DNA of 64,000 nt from Verrucomicrobia bacterium S94 (GCA_004299845.1 CP036201.1:248001-312000); one strand, 5' to 3'; positions 49,253-57,455 are shown, counted from the stretch's first letter. A program made the numbers and translations. Notes: a model not told the origin generated them from the sequence alone.

Positions 49253-50638
49253 ATGAAAAAACTAACAATCATTACAAGCTCTCTTTTACTTGCCATGTCC
49301 GTTCTCGCTCAAAAACCCGCCTGTGACTGCGCCGACTGCAAAGAACAGGCTGCTGCGGCGGCGGCAGGAAAACAATTCACATTACCTGGCCTGCAAGGGC
49401 TAAACCAACCATCCACTGAAAATGTGAAGCTGCAGGAGCCTATATTGAGTAAAAATGCCGAACAGGAAAATGCAGAAGAAGCAACAGGTGCTGAGAAAAA
49501 AGGTGCCGAACCATGCGGAGACTCTTGTGATACTGACCATTCAGGTGTTGAGCATTCAGGCAATGAAGGCGAGCACGAGAACCATGAGCACGGAGCAGAA
49601 TGCAGTCATGGCTCCGTAGCCGAAGCAACTGTACCTCATGACCACGATGGCGATGGCGTGCCAGATCACGATTCTCATGACGATGATCATGACGGTCATG
49701 ACCATGGCGCGAACGATACGGATCATGATCCCCATGCAGGGCATGATCATGGCTCTAATGGCGATGCTGCTCATGATGACCACGCGGGGCATGATCATGG
49801 AGATCATGCTGACGGAGGCATTGAGCTTTCTGAAGACATGATCAAGAAAGTGGGCCTTAAACTTCTTGAGGCTGAAGGAGGAACCGTTGCGCTTTCATCC
49901 ATATTTCCCGCAGAGATCAAGCTGAACCGGGACCAGTCGGCCTCTGTATCTCCTCGCTTCCCTAGCATTGTTCGGCAGGTTTTTGCTGAAATTGGAGACG
50001 AGGTTAAAAAAGGCGATGTACTGGCTTCTTTGGAAAATCGGGAAACCATGGCCGTTTATACGGTCTCGGCTCCACAGGATGGAATCATCATAAGTAAAGA
50101 TCTTGCAGTTGGCGAAACTGCCGGGGTGGACTCGGTTCTATATAAAGTTGCTGATCTCTCATCGGTCTGGGCGGATATTAGTATTTTCCCGGAATATCAG
50201 CATTTAGTTCAAAAGAATACCGTCGCCACATTTGTTGCGCATGATGGCCACACAGCCAAAGGTAAGATTAAGTACGTCAGTCCGATTGTTTCGCACGAAA
50301 CTCGTACGCTCACTGCACGCTGTGTACTAGAAGGCGCTACTGAAGATTTCAAACCGGGGGCTTTTGTGCGGGCTGAAATTGTGGTGAAGCAGGTCGACGC
50401 GAATGTGGTGGTCCCGCGCGAAGCAATACAGCGTATTGAGGGCGAATCCGTAATCTTTACGCCGAGTGAACATGGCTTTGTTGCAACGCCCGTTCAAACA
50501 GGAGCGGAAGATGACTTAAGCATCGAAATTCGCAGCGGTCTAAAGCCGAATGATCGGTATGTCGCCGTCGGAGCATTTGCCCTAAAAGCGCAGATGGTTA
50601 CCAGCGGAATGGATCCCCATGCAGGTCATGGACATTAA
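49253..50638 (+). CDS. CzcB-like periplasmic adaptor with long His/Asp-rich region
   Basis: This 461-residue adaptor has a signal peptide, then CDCADC, and a low-complexity His/Asp/Gly tract of about 70 residues (for example HDSHDDDHDGHDHG) around residues 128-187. This is likely a metal-collecting antenna. The adaptor core follows: RQVFAEIGDEVKKGDVLASLENRE, a lipoyl half, VWADISIFPEYQHLVQKN and PGAFVRAEIVVKQ. It ends HAGHGH. The tract contains EF-hand-like D-x-D-x-D repeats, for example DHDGDGVPDHD. It pairs with the channel and pump genes on either side. Confidence 0.88.
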   Translation: MKKLTIITSSLLLAMSVLAQKPACDCADCKEQAAAAAAGKQFTLPGLQGLNQPSTENVKLQEPILSKNAEQENAEEATGAEKKGAEPCGDSCDTDHSGVEHSGNEGEHENHEHGAECSHGSVAEATVPHDHDGDGVPDHDSHDDDHDGHDHGANDTDHDPHAGHDHGSNGDAAHDDHAGHDHGDHADGGIELSEDMIKKVGLKLLEAEGGTVALSSIFPAEIKLNRDQSASVSPRFPSIVRQVFAEIGDEVKKGDVLASLENRETMAVYTVSAPQDGIIISKDLAVGETAGVDSVLYKVADLSSVWADISIFPEYQHLVQKNTVATFVAHDGHTAKGKIKYVSPIVSHETRTLTARCVLEGATEDFKPGAFVRAEIVVKQVDANVVVPREAIQRIEGESVIFTPSEHGFVATPVQTGAEDDLSIEIRSGLKPNDRYVAVGAFALKAQMVTSGMDPHAGHGH

Positions 50639-50670
50639 ATCATCTTTGACTGTTAACTGGAGATTTCCAA

Positions 50671-53600
50671 ATGATTGAAAAAATAATTAATAGTGTTCTC
50701 AACAATAGAGGCCTCGTGCTTATTGCGCTGCTCGGCGTGATCGCGCTTGGCGTGTTCGAATACCGAAAGCTCGATGTCGAAGCGTTTCCGGATATTTCAC
50801 CGATCATGGTGCCCGTTTTTGCTGAAGCCGAAGGTATGGCTCCGGAAGAAGTGGAGCAGTTAATCACGTATCCGATAGAAACCGCGATGAACGGCTTACC
50901 GGACGTGACCTTGATTAAGTCGACTTCGGCCTTTGGTATGGCTGTCGTGTACGTCTATTTCACCGACGATACCGACATCTATTTTGCCCGCCAGTTGGTT
51001 GCTGAACGGTTGGCATCTGCCGCTGCCGATCTGCCCGCCCTGCAGGAACCTCCCTCGCTGGGCCCGATCTCGACCGGGCTGGGTCAAATTTTCCTCTACT
51101 ATCTGGAATTGGAAGAAGGAGCAGATACCAAAGGTCTTGATAAACTGACCTATCTGCGCGATCTCAATGACTGGGTGGTAAAACGGCAATTACAAACCGT
51201 AAATGGTGTGACTGATATTCTGAGCGCTGGAGGTTTTGTTCTTCAATATCAAATCCAAATCGACCCCTTCCTGCTGCATCAGTATGAGTTGGCCATTGAA
51301 GATGTAATGACCGCTGTCCAGCAAAACAACAGAAATGTGGGCGGGCAGTATTTGCAGATCAATTCGGAAGAGCACCTCGTCCGAGGTGTAGGATTCCTTA
51401 ATGATTTGGATGATATCCGAGGGATTACACTCAAAACATTCGATGGAACTCCAGTCTCCATTGATGATGTGGCCGAAGTGGAATATGGCCACGAGTTGAG
51501 GCGGGGAATGGTTACTTTGGGAACGGGTGAAGAAGTCGTTTCCGGCATGGTGATGAAGCTTTTCGGAGCCAATGCCTCGAAAGTGATCACGGACCTGTAT
51601 TCCAAGGTTGAAGAGGTTCAGGCAAGTTTGCCGGAAGGCGTAAAGCTGGTTCCGTACTATGAGCAGGCTAATCTGGTAAATAATTCAACCCGCACCGTAA
51701 ATGTCGCCCTGCTTCAGGGAATGGTGCTGGTGCTGTTAGTGCTCTTTGCCTTCCTTGGCTGTTTCCGTGCGGCAACCATTGTTGCAATGGCCATGCCGTT
51801 CTGCGCCTTAGTCGCCATTATTGGCATGAACCATTTCGGCATTTCCGCGAACCTAATGTCTCTAGGCGGAATTGCCATCGCCTTAGGTATGTTGGTGGAT
51901 GGATCCATTGTCGTTACAGAAAACATTCACCGGTTCCTCGGATTGAATCATGGAAAGAAAGCGGACCGGCTGAAATTGATTCATGCCGCAACGAAAGAGG
52001 TCGGTCGACCCATTGCCTTTGCGATCATGATCGTAATCGTTGTCTTCCTTCCAATTCTGTCCTTGGAGGCTACGGAAGGAAAAATGTTCAAGCCTTTGGC
52101 TTACACCGTCATGCTTGCTCTCGGCGGGTCCATCGTGTTTGCATTGGCGATTGCTCCGGTACTGTGTAGCTGGCTTCTCAACGAGAAACCCTATAAAGAG
52201 TCTCGTTTTTTCAAAGGGCTTAAAAACGGCTATCGCATCATATTAAGCGGCGCGCTTAAAGCTAAGATTCTGGTCTTTATACTGTTGGCCATGTTGCTGG
52301 CAGCATCTGGGTTCTTCCTACAACGTATTGGAACGGAGTTTATTCCCGTACTTGATGAAGGGGCAATCAGTATTGATGTGAGCATGGCCCCATCTATCGC
52401 GTTGGAAGAGGCAGAGCGAACAGTCCAGCGGGTGAACGCGGAAATCATGCAGGTAGAAGGAATAAAGGAGGCCATCGCAATGATTGGTCGACCGGAGGCG
52501 GGTAGCCACCCTCATCCTGTTAACTTTGCAATGATTCATGTGGAACTGGATAATCCGGAGGAAAAGCCTCGGGTCGTTGACGAGTTGCGAGAGCGACTGA
52601 AAGACTATCCAGGAATGCAGGTCAACTTTTCGCAGCCTATTCAACACCTGTTCGATGAAATGCTGTCTGGGTCTAGAGCTCAGCTCGCCATCAAAGTATA
52701 TGGTGAAGGGTTAGATGAAATCCGAGAAACCGCTGAATCAATGCGCTCCGCACTTGAGGGTGTTGATGGACTTGTGGATTTATCTATCGAGCAAAGCTTC
52801 GGTCAGCCACAGTTTCAGGTGGTGTTGAATCACGACGAACTAGCTCGGCATAATGTGCCCGGCGAAAAGGTTCTGGAGCAGGTGGAAGCAGCAGTCGGAG
52901 GTGAGGTGATCAGCACCTTGTATCGTAATACTCGGCGCTACGGAATCCATGTTCGGCTTGCTCCGGAATTCAGGTCAACCCCTAAGCAACTAGCAGAGCT
53001 GTTCATTCGTTCTGATGACGGGGCGCTGCTTCGGCTGAATCAGCTGGCGGACATTCGGGAGGTCGATGGCCCATTGCAAATTAACCGGGAACAAAATCAG
53101 CGGCGCTGGATTGTGCAGGGAAATATTAGTGACCGCGCACTTAGTGCCGTACTCACAGATATTAAAGCAACCGTGGCAGAAAAAGTAGATGTCCCACCCG
53201 GTGTGTTCATTGAATACGGAGGTCAGTTCGAGCAACAGCAACGTGCCATGAAAAGGCTGATGATTATCGTTCCCGTCGTACTTGGGCTCATCTTCATCCT
53301 CCTGTGGATCACATTCCATTCCGTGCGACATGCCTCTATGATTATCCTGTGTGTTCCGATGGCTCTGATCGGAGGAGTCATTGGGCTATGGGTAACGGGA
53401 CAATATCTCTCCGTCCCGGCATCCATCGGTTTCATTGCCCTGTTCGGGATTGCGATGCAGGACGCCATGGTGCTGTTGACCGACTTCAATGATCTCCGGA
53501 AGGAAGGACAAAGCATACACGATGCGGTTATCAATGGAGGTTTAATCCGTTTCCGGCCAGTTATTATGACAACGCTGACAACGTTGCTTGGCCTGACCCC

Positions 53601-53757
53601 ATTGTTGATATCACAGGGATCTGGAGCAGAGGTTCAACGACCCTTGGCGGCTGTTGTTGTCTTTGGTTTGACCACTTCAACCTTTCTTACGCTATTCGTA
53701 TTACCGTCAATTTATGAATTAGTGGAAAGGCGCATAGAACGAAGGGCACAGGGCTAA
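50671..53757 (+). CDS. Second heavy-metal RND transporter (CzcA/CusA family)
   Basis: This 1028-residue RND pump is of normal length. Helix 4 has GGIAIALGMLVDGSIVVTEN, so the first Asp of the CzcA DFG motif is replaced (AIAL). The CusA-type methionine after NEGDLLY is also missing (DEGAISIDVSM), while EMLSGSRAQLAIKV keeps the other Met. It therefore fits neither classic CzcA nor CusA. Context (P1B-2 ATPase, His-rich adaptor) favours a divalent ion. It is the last large gene of the island. Confidence 0.85.
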   Translation: MIEKIINSVLNNRGLVLIALLGVIALGVFEYRKLDVEAFPDISPIMVPVFAEAEGMAPEEVEQLITYPIETAMNGLPDVTLIKSTSAFGMAVVYVYFTDDTDIYFARQLVAERLASAAADLPALQEPPSLGPISTGLGQIFLYYLELEEGADTKGLDKLTYLRDLNDWVVKRQLQTVNGVTDILSAGGFVLQYQIQIDPFLLHQYELAIEDVMTAVQQNNRNVGGQYLQINSEEHLVRGVGFLNDLDDIRGITLKTFDGTPVSIDDVAEVEYGHELRRGMVTLGTGEEVVSGMVMKLFGANASKVITDLYSKVEEVQASLPEGVKLVPYYEQANLVNNSTRTVNVALLQGMVLVLLVLFAFLGCFRAATIVAMAMPFCALVAIIGMNHFGISANLMSLGGIAIALGMLVDGSIVVTENIHRFLGLNHGKKADRLKLIHAATKEVGRPIAFAIMIVIVVFLPILSLEATEGKMFKPLAYTVMLALGGSIVFALAIAPVLCSWLLNEKPYKESRFFKGLKNGYRIILSGALKAKILVFILLAMLLAASGFFLQRIGTEFIPVLDEGAISIDVSMAPSIALEEAERTVQRVNAEIMQVEGIKEAIAMIGRPEAGSHPHPVNFAMIHVELDNPEEKPRVVDELRERLKDYPGMQVNFSQPIQHLFDEMLSGSRAQLAIKVYGEGLDEIRETAESMRSALEGVDGLVDLSIEQSFGQPQFQVVLNHDELARHNVPGEKVLEQVEAAVGGEVISTLYRNTRRYGIHVRLAPEFRSTPKQLAELFIRSDDGALLRLNQLADIREVDGPLQINREQNQRRWIVQGNISDRALSAVLTDIKATVAEKVDVPPGVFIEYGGQFEQQQRAMKRLMIIVPVVLGLIFILLWITFHSVRHASMIILCVPMALIGGVIGLWVTGQYLSVPASIGFIALFGIAMQDAMVLLTDFNDLRKEGQSIHDAVINGGLIRFRPVIMTTLTTLLGLTPLLISQGSGAEVQRPLAAVVVFGLTTSTFLTLFVLPSIYELVERRIERRAQG

Positions 53758-53764
53758 AAAAGAA

Positions 53765-53797
53765 GGAGGACAGGTAGGATTTCCTTATCTGTCTTTC
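53765..53797 (+). terminator. Weak hairpin after the second RND gene
   Basis: A stem of about 12 pairs including G-U wobbles (53765-53776 with 53786-53797) closes a 9-base loop a few bases behind the pump stop codon. There is no clean T run, so termination is only possible. Confidence 0.3.
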
Positions 53798-53873
53798 CTC
53801 ATTGTAATAATTATACCGTGATGGCAAGAGGGCCATTCGGTCTTTTGGTTAAAATAAAAATAAGGATAAGCAG

Positions 53874-54038
53874 ATGAATAAACTCAGATTATTGTTGGTT
53901 GCGATGTTGGCCGTTAGCGCAGTGGCGCTAACTGGATGTGGAAAAAAGAGCGAGCCTTCCGCACCAGCAACTGAACACTCCGATCATGATGGGCACGATC
54001 ACGGAGCGCATGATGATCACGCAGGACATGATCACTAA
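53874..54038 (+). CDS. His/Asp-rich small lipoprotein
   Basis: This 54-residue protein starts at ATG 53874 with AAGGA upstream. The signal peptide ends in a lipobox (VALTGC), so the mature form of about 33 residues is lipid-anchored. After a Ser/Pro linker it is almost entirely His, Asp, Gly and Ala (HSDHDGHDHGAHDDHAGHDH). It resembles the His tract of the adaptor at 49253 and is probably a periplasmic metal sponge. It closes the metal island. Confidence 0.7.
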   Translation: MNKLRLLLVAMLAVSAVALTGCGKKSEPSAPATEHSDHDGHDHGAHDDHAGHDH

Positions 54039-54098
54039 AAGTAGAGGTTGCTATATCGATTATCGATTCAAAGAGTAATCCGTATCATCAACGAACTA

Positions 54099-54141
54099 GG
54101 GGTAGAATCTAGGGCATCACTTGCCAGATTCTACCCCTTTT
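54099..54141 (+). terminator. Intrinsic terminator at the end of the metal island
   Basis: A perfect 12-bp stem (54099-54110 with 54126-54137), a 15-base loop, then TTTT. It lies 60 bases behind the small lipoprotein gene. Confidence 0.9.
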
Positions 54142-54258
54142 ATTCGGCTTAAAAATGCGAGATACATGCGCAGCTTCTTGAACAGCATCCTTTCCCGTTC
54201 CGTGAGGAGGGGGCGAGTTATAAACGCGTAATCTGGTCACCGGATGAAGCGCATAAAA

Positions 54259-54304
54259 CTTTCGGAGAAAACGGAGAAAGGAAATTTGGTTAAATGGCTT
54301 CCTG
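54259..54304 (+). repeat. Dispersed 42-bp repeat, copy 1
   Basis: This stretch shares the 19-mer AAAACGGAGAAAGGAAATT plus GTTAAAT and GCTTCCT, at the same spacing, with 56397-56440. About 39 of 42 bases agree. One copy lies outside and one inside the IS element, so it is not a simple target duplication. Between 54142 and 54390 no gene is convincing. Confidence 0.6.
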
Positions 54305-54393
54305 CGCCCTGAATTTCGGAGCCACGATCAAAAACTTGTAATCACATAATCTGGAACAATTTGCGAAAAGAGGTGGTTTATGGAGTGTTTCAT

Positions 54394-54417
54394 GTTCGAG
54401 TCTCGCGACCTCCACCA
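54394..54417 (+). other. tRNA 3'-end-like fragment
   Basis: GTTCGAGTCTCGCGACCTCCACCA looks like a T-loop followed by the 3' half of an acceptor stem and CCA; it is split here as GTTCGAG, TCTCGC and GACCTCC-A-CCA. No matching 5' half (GGAGGTC) occurs upstream, and the T-stem does not pair well, so this is a fragment or mimic. A palindromic repeat begins within the CCA. Confidence 0.45.
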
Positions 54418-54530
54418 TCCTTCGCCAAGGCTTCGGCTGGCAAGCCGGAGAATTGGCGAAGGATGTCCGCTGAAGCTTTAGCGAAAGAGGACCTGGCAAC
54501 CGTCTTCGCCAAGGCTGCCGCGGTCAAGAG
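54416..54530 (+). repeat. Nested palindromic repeat element
   Basis: A 13-bp perfect inverted repeat (54416-54428, CATCCTTCGCCAA; 54453-54465) encloses a smaller GGCTT/AAGCC stem. A partial second copy of the CTTCGCCAAGGCT core lies at 54513-54525. The composite lies between the tRNA-like fragment and a GIY-YIG gene. Translated, such elements give runs like SPFAKASAGKP, which I have seen dispersed in several bacterial genomes. Confidence 0.6.
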
Positions 54531-54545
54531 CTCAGAAAGGATGTC

Positions 54546-54788
54546 ATGCACTACGTTTATCTCATCCGAAGCATATCCAATCCCGATCAAACCTATATTG
54601 GCTTAACGGATGATCTCAAATCCCGCCTAAACAAGCACAATGAAGGCGGTTCGCCGCATACCTCAAAGTATAAACCATGGAACTTGGTGACCTATCTTGC
54701 ATTTTCCACTCGAGAACAGGCCGCTGAATTTGAAGCCTATCTCAAATCAGGGTCTGGCCGCGCCTTCGCTAAAAAGCGGCTCTGGTGA
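54546..54788 (+). CDS. GIY-YIG nuclease-domain protein
   Basis: This 80-residue single-domain GIY-YIG protein has HYVYLIRSISNPDQTYIGLTDDLKSRLNKHN, the two GIY-YIG strands with catalytic Tyr and Arg, and the C-terminal Glu in EFEAYLKSGSG. Short proteins of this type are often mobile or associated with repeats. AAAGG lies just before the ATG. The adjacent tRNA-like fragment and palindromes suggest a small mobile unit. Confidence 0.85.
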   Translation: MHYVYLIRSISNPDQTYIGLTDDLKSRLNKHNEGGSPHTSKYKPWNLVTYLAFSTREQAAEFEAYLKSGSGRAFAKKRLW

Positions 54789-54823
54789 TTCATCCCGAGG
54801 AATAGCGATTAGGTTCGATTTCT

Positions 54824-54838
54824 CCTGGAGGGTGCGGA
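54824..54838 (+). repeat. Left terminal inverted repeat of the IS
   Basis: CCTGGAGGGTGCGGA, perfect inverted partner of 56539-56553. Confidence 0.65.
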
Positions 54839-55039
54839 TATTCATCCGCGCCAAAAATGACTGAAAAATCAGGGTGAAATGAATGTTTTGATAGCGACCG
54901 AGTAGGTCAACGAAGAGAGTTGAGAACGAAATTTGACGATGAGAGGCACGAAAACAGGTGAAAATATGCGATCCGGGCGCGAGGGAACGACCGTTCGATT
55001 TGAACGAAAGGTTCGGTTTTGCAGATAATCGGGCAGAGT

Positions 55040-56209
55040 TTAAGCTGCTGCGCGTTCGTACCACGCGAGTACGCCGCCGAGAGCTTCGTGCCGTACGATT
55101 TTGCCTTCGCTTGTGGGCGTGAAATCGGGGCGCAGAATATTGTTCCCGATGTCCTTGCCCTGATGCGGTCGCTCGTTGTTGTAGTAGCTCACCCATTTTC
55201 GGTTGATGTAGTCGAGCTGATCAAGGCTCAGGCAAAAGACAACGGCTTGCGCCAGCAAACGGTGAGCGAGCCGAATGGCGAGTCCCGAAGGGACGCTACT
55301 GTAAAGCAGAGCGCAACCTGGAAGGCACTGATGTTTGTACGTCCCAATGTAGCACTCGCAGAAGGCATTGGCCTGCGGCGAGCGTGGCGGTATTTTCAAG
55401 CACCTTACGCCCTCTGTTCGCCAAAACTCCTTAAACATCTTCCCGAATTTCTTGTCCCCGTCATGGATCAGGCATGTGGGTTTAACTCCGATTCCATCGA
55501 GCCACATCGCCGCGCTACGGATCTGAATCTTAAGCCAGTCATCATTGGGATGAAACGTGGGCGGCGTCATGAAAACGCGCCGACTACCGAGATGGATAAA
55601 TACCAGCACGTAGGCGTCGAACTTGCCGAAAAGCGTGTAGATGGGCTTTGTGAAATAGTCGCAGGCAATCAACGTTTCCATGTGCGCCCCGATAAAGTCC
55701 GACCATGGAATCACGGGCTTGCTCTTTGTTTTCTGTGGCGAGGGTTCATGCCCCGCTCGCTTCAAAATATCGCGAATGGTCGTCAGCCCAATCTCAACAC
55801 CCAGCTTCTTCAGCTCGCCCAGAATGCGCTTGTAACCCCACGCAATGTTTTCTGTAGCCAACTGAATCACCAGCTTTACAATTTCATCAGGGGTTTCCGG
55901 TCGGCCAGTCCTCTTTCCCTTATCCGGTTTGCCCGCCTTTTTGTTCAGCCAGCGACGGTAGGTGCTCGGCTTCACCACGCGTATCACATCCGCAATATCG
56001 TGATCAATTTTGGATCCCAAACGCAGCAATTCCGCTCGTTCGTCCGAAGATGGGATAATTCGCGGGTCATCAATGCGATCTCGGAGCATCTTGACCTGAT
56101 ACAACAGCAACTGAATTTGACCATCATGTTTGGGCATAAAACGGTGTGCCAAGAGCGTGTAAACCGCCCAAAACACATTAAACCTACCGCCAAATCTCTT
56201 CTTACTCAT
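55040..56209 (-). CDS. DDE transposase (integrase core) with in-frame palindrome insertion
   Basis: This 389-residue transposase has an rve integrase core. A helical DNA-binding N-terminus is followed by ENIAWGYKRILGELKKLG. Catalytic residues are D184 (IACDYF), D250 (LIHDGDKKF) and E285 (NAFCECY), giving DD-34-E spacing. Near the end the family pattern of YKHQCL directly followed by LSLDQLDYINRKWVSYYNNERPHQG is split by about 30 foreign residues (297-326). Their DNA holds a GTCCC-GAA-GGGAC hairpin. The catalytic core is intact, so activity may or may not survive. Confidence 0.85.
   Translation of the reverse strand: MSKKRFGGRFNVFWAVYTLLAHRFMPKHDGQIQLLLYQVKMLRDRIDDPRIIPSSDERAELLRLGSKIDHDIADVIRVVKPSTYRRWLNKKAGKPDKGKRTGRPETPDEIVKLVIQLATENIAWGYKRILGELKKLGVEIGLTTIRDILKRAGHEPSPQKTKSKPVIPWSDFIGAHMETLIACDYFTKPIYTLFGKFDAYVLVFIHLGSRRVFMTPPTFHPNDDWLKIQIRSAAMWLDGIGVKPTCLIHDGDKKFGKMFKEFWRTEGVRCLKIPPRSPQANAFCECYIGTYKHQCLPGCALLYSSVPSGLAIRLAHRLLAQAVVFCLSLDQLDYINRKWVSYYNNERPHQGKDIGNNILRPDFTPTSEGKIVRHEALGGVLAWYERAAA
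55232..55321 (-). repeat. Palindromic element inserted within the transposase gene
   Basis: A 90-bp in-frame insert encodes PGCALLYSSVPSGLAIRLAH and ten more residues that break the conserved transposase end. The core hairpin GTCCCGAAGGGAC is at 55282-55294. It looks like a REP-like mobile palindrome. Boundaries are estimated from the protein alignment in my head to within a few codons. Confidence 0.5.
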
Positions 56210-56396
56210 ACCCAGCTAATCCCGCACAAATTCAACAACTTACGAGAGGTGCATACATTTCCGCACCCCTACGAATCCACAAAAACCGAAGATCATACGA
56301 GTTTTCGAGAAAGCGCACGACCAAAACATCCAACTTGCCCTATTCGGACTCGGTTTTTCAGCGTAAAAAATGGTGAGCGGAATGCGATCTACAACT

Positions 56397-56440
56397 CGTC
56401 CGAAAAAACGGAGAAAGGAAATTCCGTTAAATCGCTTCCT
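56397..56440 (+). repeat. Dispersed 42-bp repeat, copy 2
   Basis: Second copy of the repeat at 54259-54304, here inside the IS between the transposase start and the right inverted repeat. Confidence 0.6.
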
Positions 56441-56538
56441 TTTTTTCGTTTTTGAGAAGGCCAAAAAATGTACCACAAACAACGTTAAATCAATGAGATA
56501 CAAGGACGGTCAAAAACAGAGAACGGTTGTGTTTGGAC

Positions 56539-56553
56539 TCCGCACCCTCCAGG
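56539..56553 (-). repeat. Right terminal inverted repeat of the IS
   Basis: TCCGCACCCTCCAGG on the plus strand; exact complement of the left repeat. Immediately to its right begins an interrupted gene tail. Confidence 0.65.
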
Positions 56554-56638
56554 CAAGGAACACTTCAAAGCGCTGGGCAATGATGTTGAGTTCACTGTGA
56601 CCAATGCGTTCGAGGATTTTTCAGGGAAGTACGTTTAA
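56552..56638 (+). pseudogene. C-terminal fragment of an interrupted gene
   Basis: Starting at the right IS end, one frame reads GKEHFKALGNDVEFTVTN followed by AFEDFSGKYV and a stop. Composition and residue pattern look like a real protein end whose front has been removed by the IS. No matching N-terminal part is seen left of the IS. Family unknown. Confidence 0.35.
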
Positions 56639-57070
56639 TCAAGTAGGAACCACGAATTGAACACCCATAGACACGAGTGATTTAACCGCGAAAAGCGTGA
56701 AATACACAAAAGGGTTTAATTTGAGATAATCGAAACGGCTGTTCAGGAAATCCGCTTTATTTTTCCCTTCTGGGTCTTATTGCAGGATAGTCGGTTATAG
56801 TAAAATAACGACAGTTCTTATTAGGTTTGAGGCGGGCTGGAGTTTGGCGTTGTTCAGTGCTTAATCCGCGAAGGAAGTATCCGGGAAGCTGCAGGGGGCG
56901 TGTTTTTCCGGCGTTTGAGAATTGCGATCATTTAAAATCGAGTCACTGGAGAACGTCTGTTGTATTTCCGGATGGTTGGGAAAGATGTTTGTTTTTTGGG
57001 GCCCCGGTGGAGAAACGCTGGAGTTTATGCCGTATGTCTGCGGTGCGTCGCCGGAATCCTGATGGCGGAT
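56639..57070. other. Non-coding, degenerate intergenic stretch
   Basis: About 430 bases with no convincing gene. The first part (CACGAATTGAACACCC, then ACCGCGAAAAGCGTGAAATACAC) resembles the low-value filler repeats seen in some PVC genomes. A rightward 106-codon frame at 56827 is rich in Arg, Trp and Cys without a ribosome binding site and is judged spurious. Confidence 0.5.
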
Positions 57071-57316
57071 TCAGTGGTGGTGTCGGGTTGATTTTCGTTG
57101 AATGGTGCACATTCGGGCGGTGTCGCACTGCTGATGAATCCGGGTGATTTTCCGGACCTGTTCGTCGGTCAGGTTGTTGATGGTGTGGTTCATCTGATCG
57201 ACGGGCAGATGTCTAAGGGCATTGAGCGGGCAGTCGCTGAGTGCGCTGCCGAGCGGACATTCCAGGGTCAGTCCTTTGATCCAGATCCGCTTATCCAAGG
57301 GTGTAAATTTCATCAT
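57071..57316 (-). CDS. Small Cys-containing protein of unknown function
   Basis: This 81-residue protein begins at an ATGATG pair with AGGAG eight bases upstream. It contains LECPLGSALSDCPLNALRHLP and ITRIHQQC, giving a C-x-(P)...C...C pattern seen in short conserved proteins that often sit near ferredoxins. The His-rich end (STRHHH) is unremarkable. It is probably transcribed leftward like its neighbour at 57456. Role unknown; the cysteines may hold zinc. Confidence 0.65.
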   Translation of the reverse strand: MMKFTPLDKRIWIKGLTLECPLGSALSDCPLNALRHLPVDQMNHTINNLTDEQVRKITRIHQQCDTARMCTIQRKSTRHHH

Positions 57317-57455
57317 TCTGATCTCCTCTCCGACCTACAAGAGGAATTATAGATGGATTGTCGCGGCCGGCAAGAACGGAGTTTATGAAATGGAAAAGAA
57401 ATATTTTGTGTATAAAACAGCTTAATAAGCGTTTCTGTTTTTCAGACGGCTGGAA

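Larger units (their letters stand above)
54824..56553. mobile_element. Insertion sequence with 15-bp inverted repeats
   Basis: CCTGGAGGGTGCGGA at 54824-54838 and its exact complement at 56539-56553 bracket a leftward DDE transposase. The total is 1730 bp. Outside flanks (TTTCT on the left, CAAGG on the right) do not form an obvious target-site duplication, so one end may be rearranged. The 330 bases between transposase start and right repeat contain no clear gene. Gene frames listed on the plus strand here are shadows. Confidence 0.65.

Noticed and set aside
54330-54417. Complete tRNA gene ending in CCA
   Set aside because: Only T-loop-like and acceptor-like 3' parts exist; no matching 5' acceptor half or anticodon arm is found and the T-stem does not pair.
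55019-56455. 478-codon plus-strand frame across the IS
   Set aside because: The opposite strand encodes a transposase with a complete DDE triad; the plus frame has no ribosome binding site or family features.
54824-56553. Target-site duplication around the IS
   Set aside because: The bases outside the two inverted repeats do not match, so no duplication can be claimed.
56827-57147. 106-codon rightward frame
   Set aside because: No ribosome binding site, composition rich in Arg/Trp/Cys and low protein-like quality.
57098-57352. 84-codon rightward frame
   Set aside because: The overlapping minus-strand gene at 57071-57316 has a good ribosome binding site and a conserved-looking Cys pattern.
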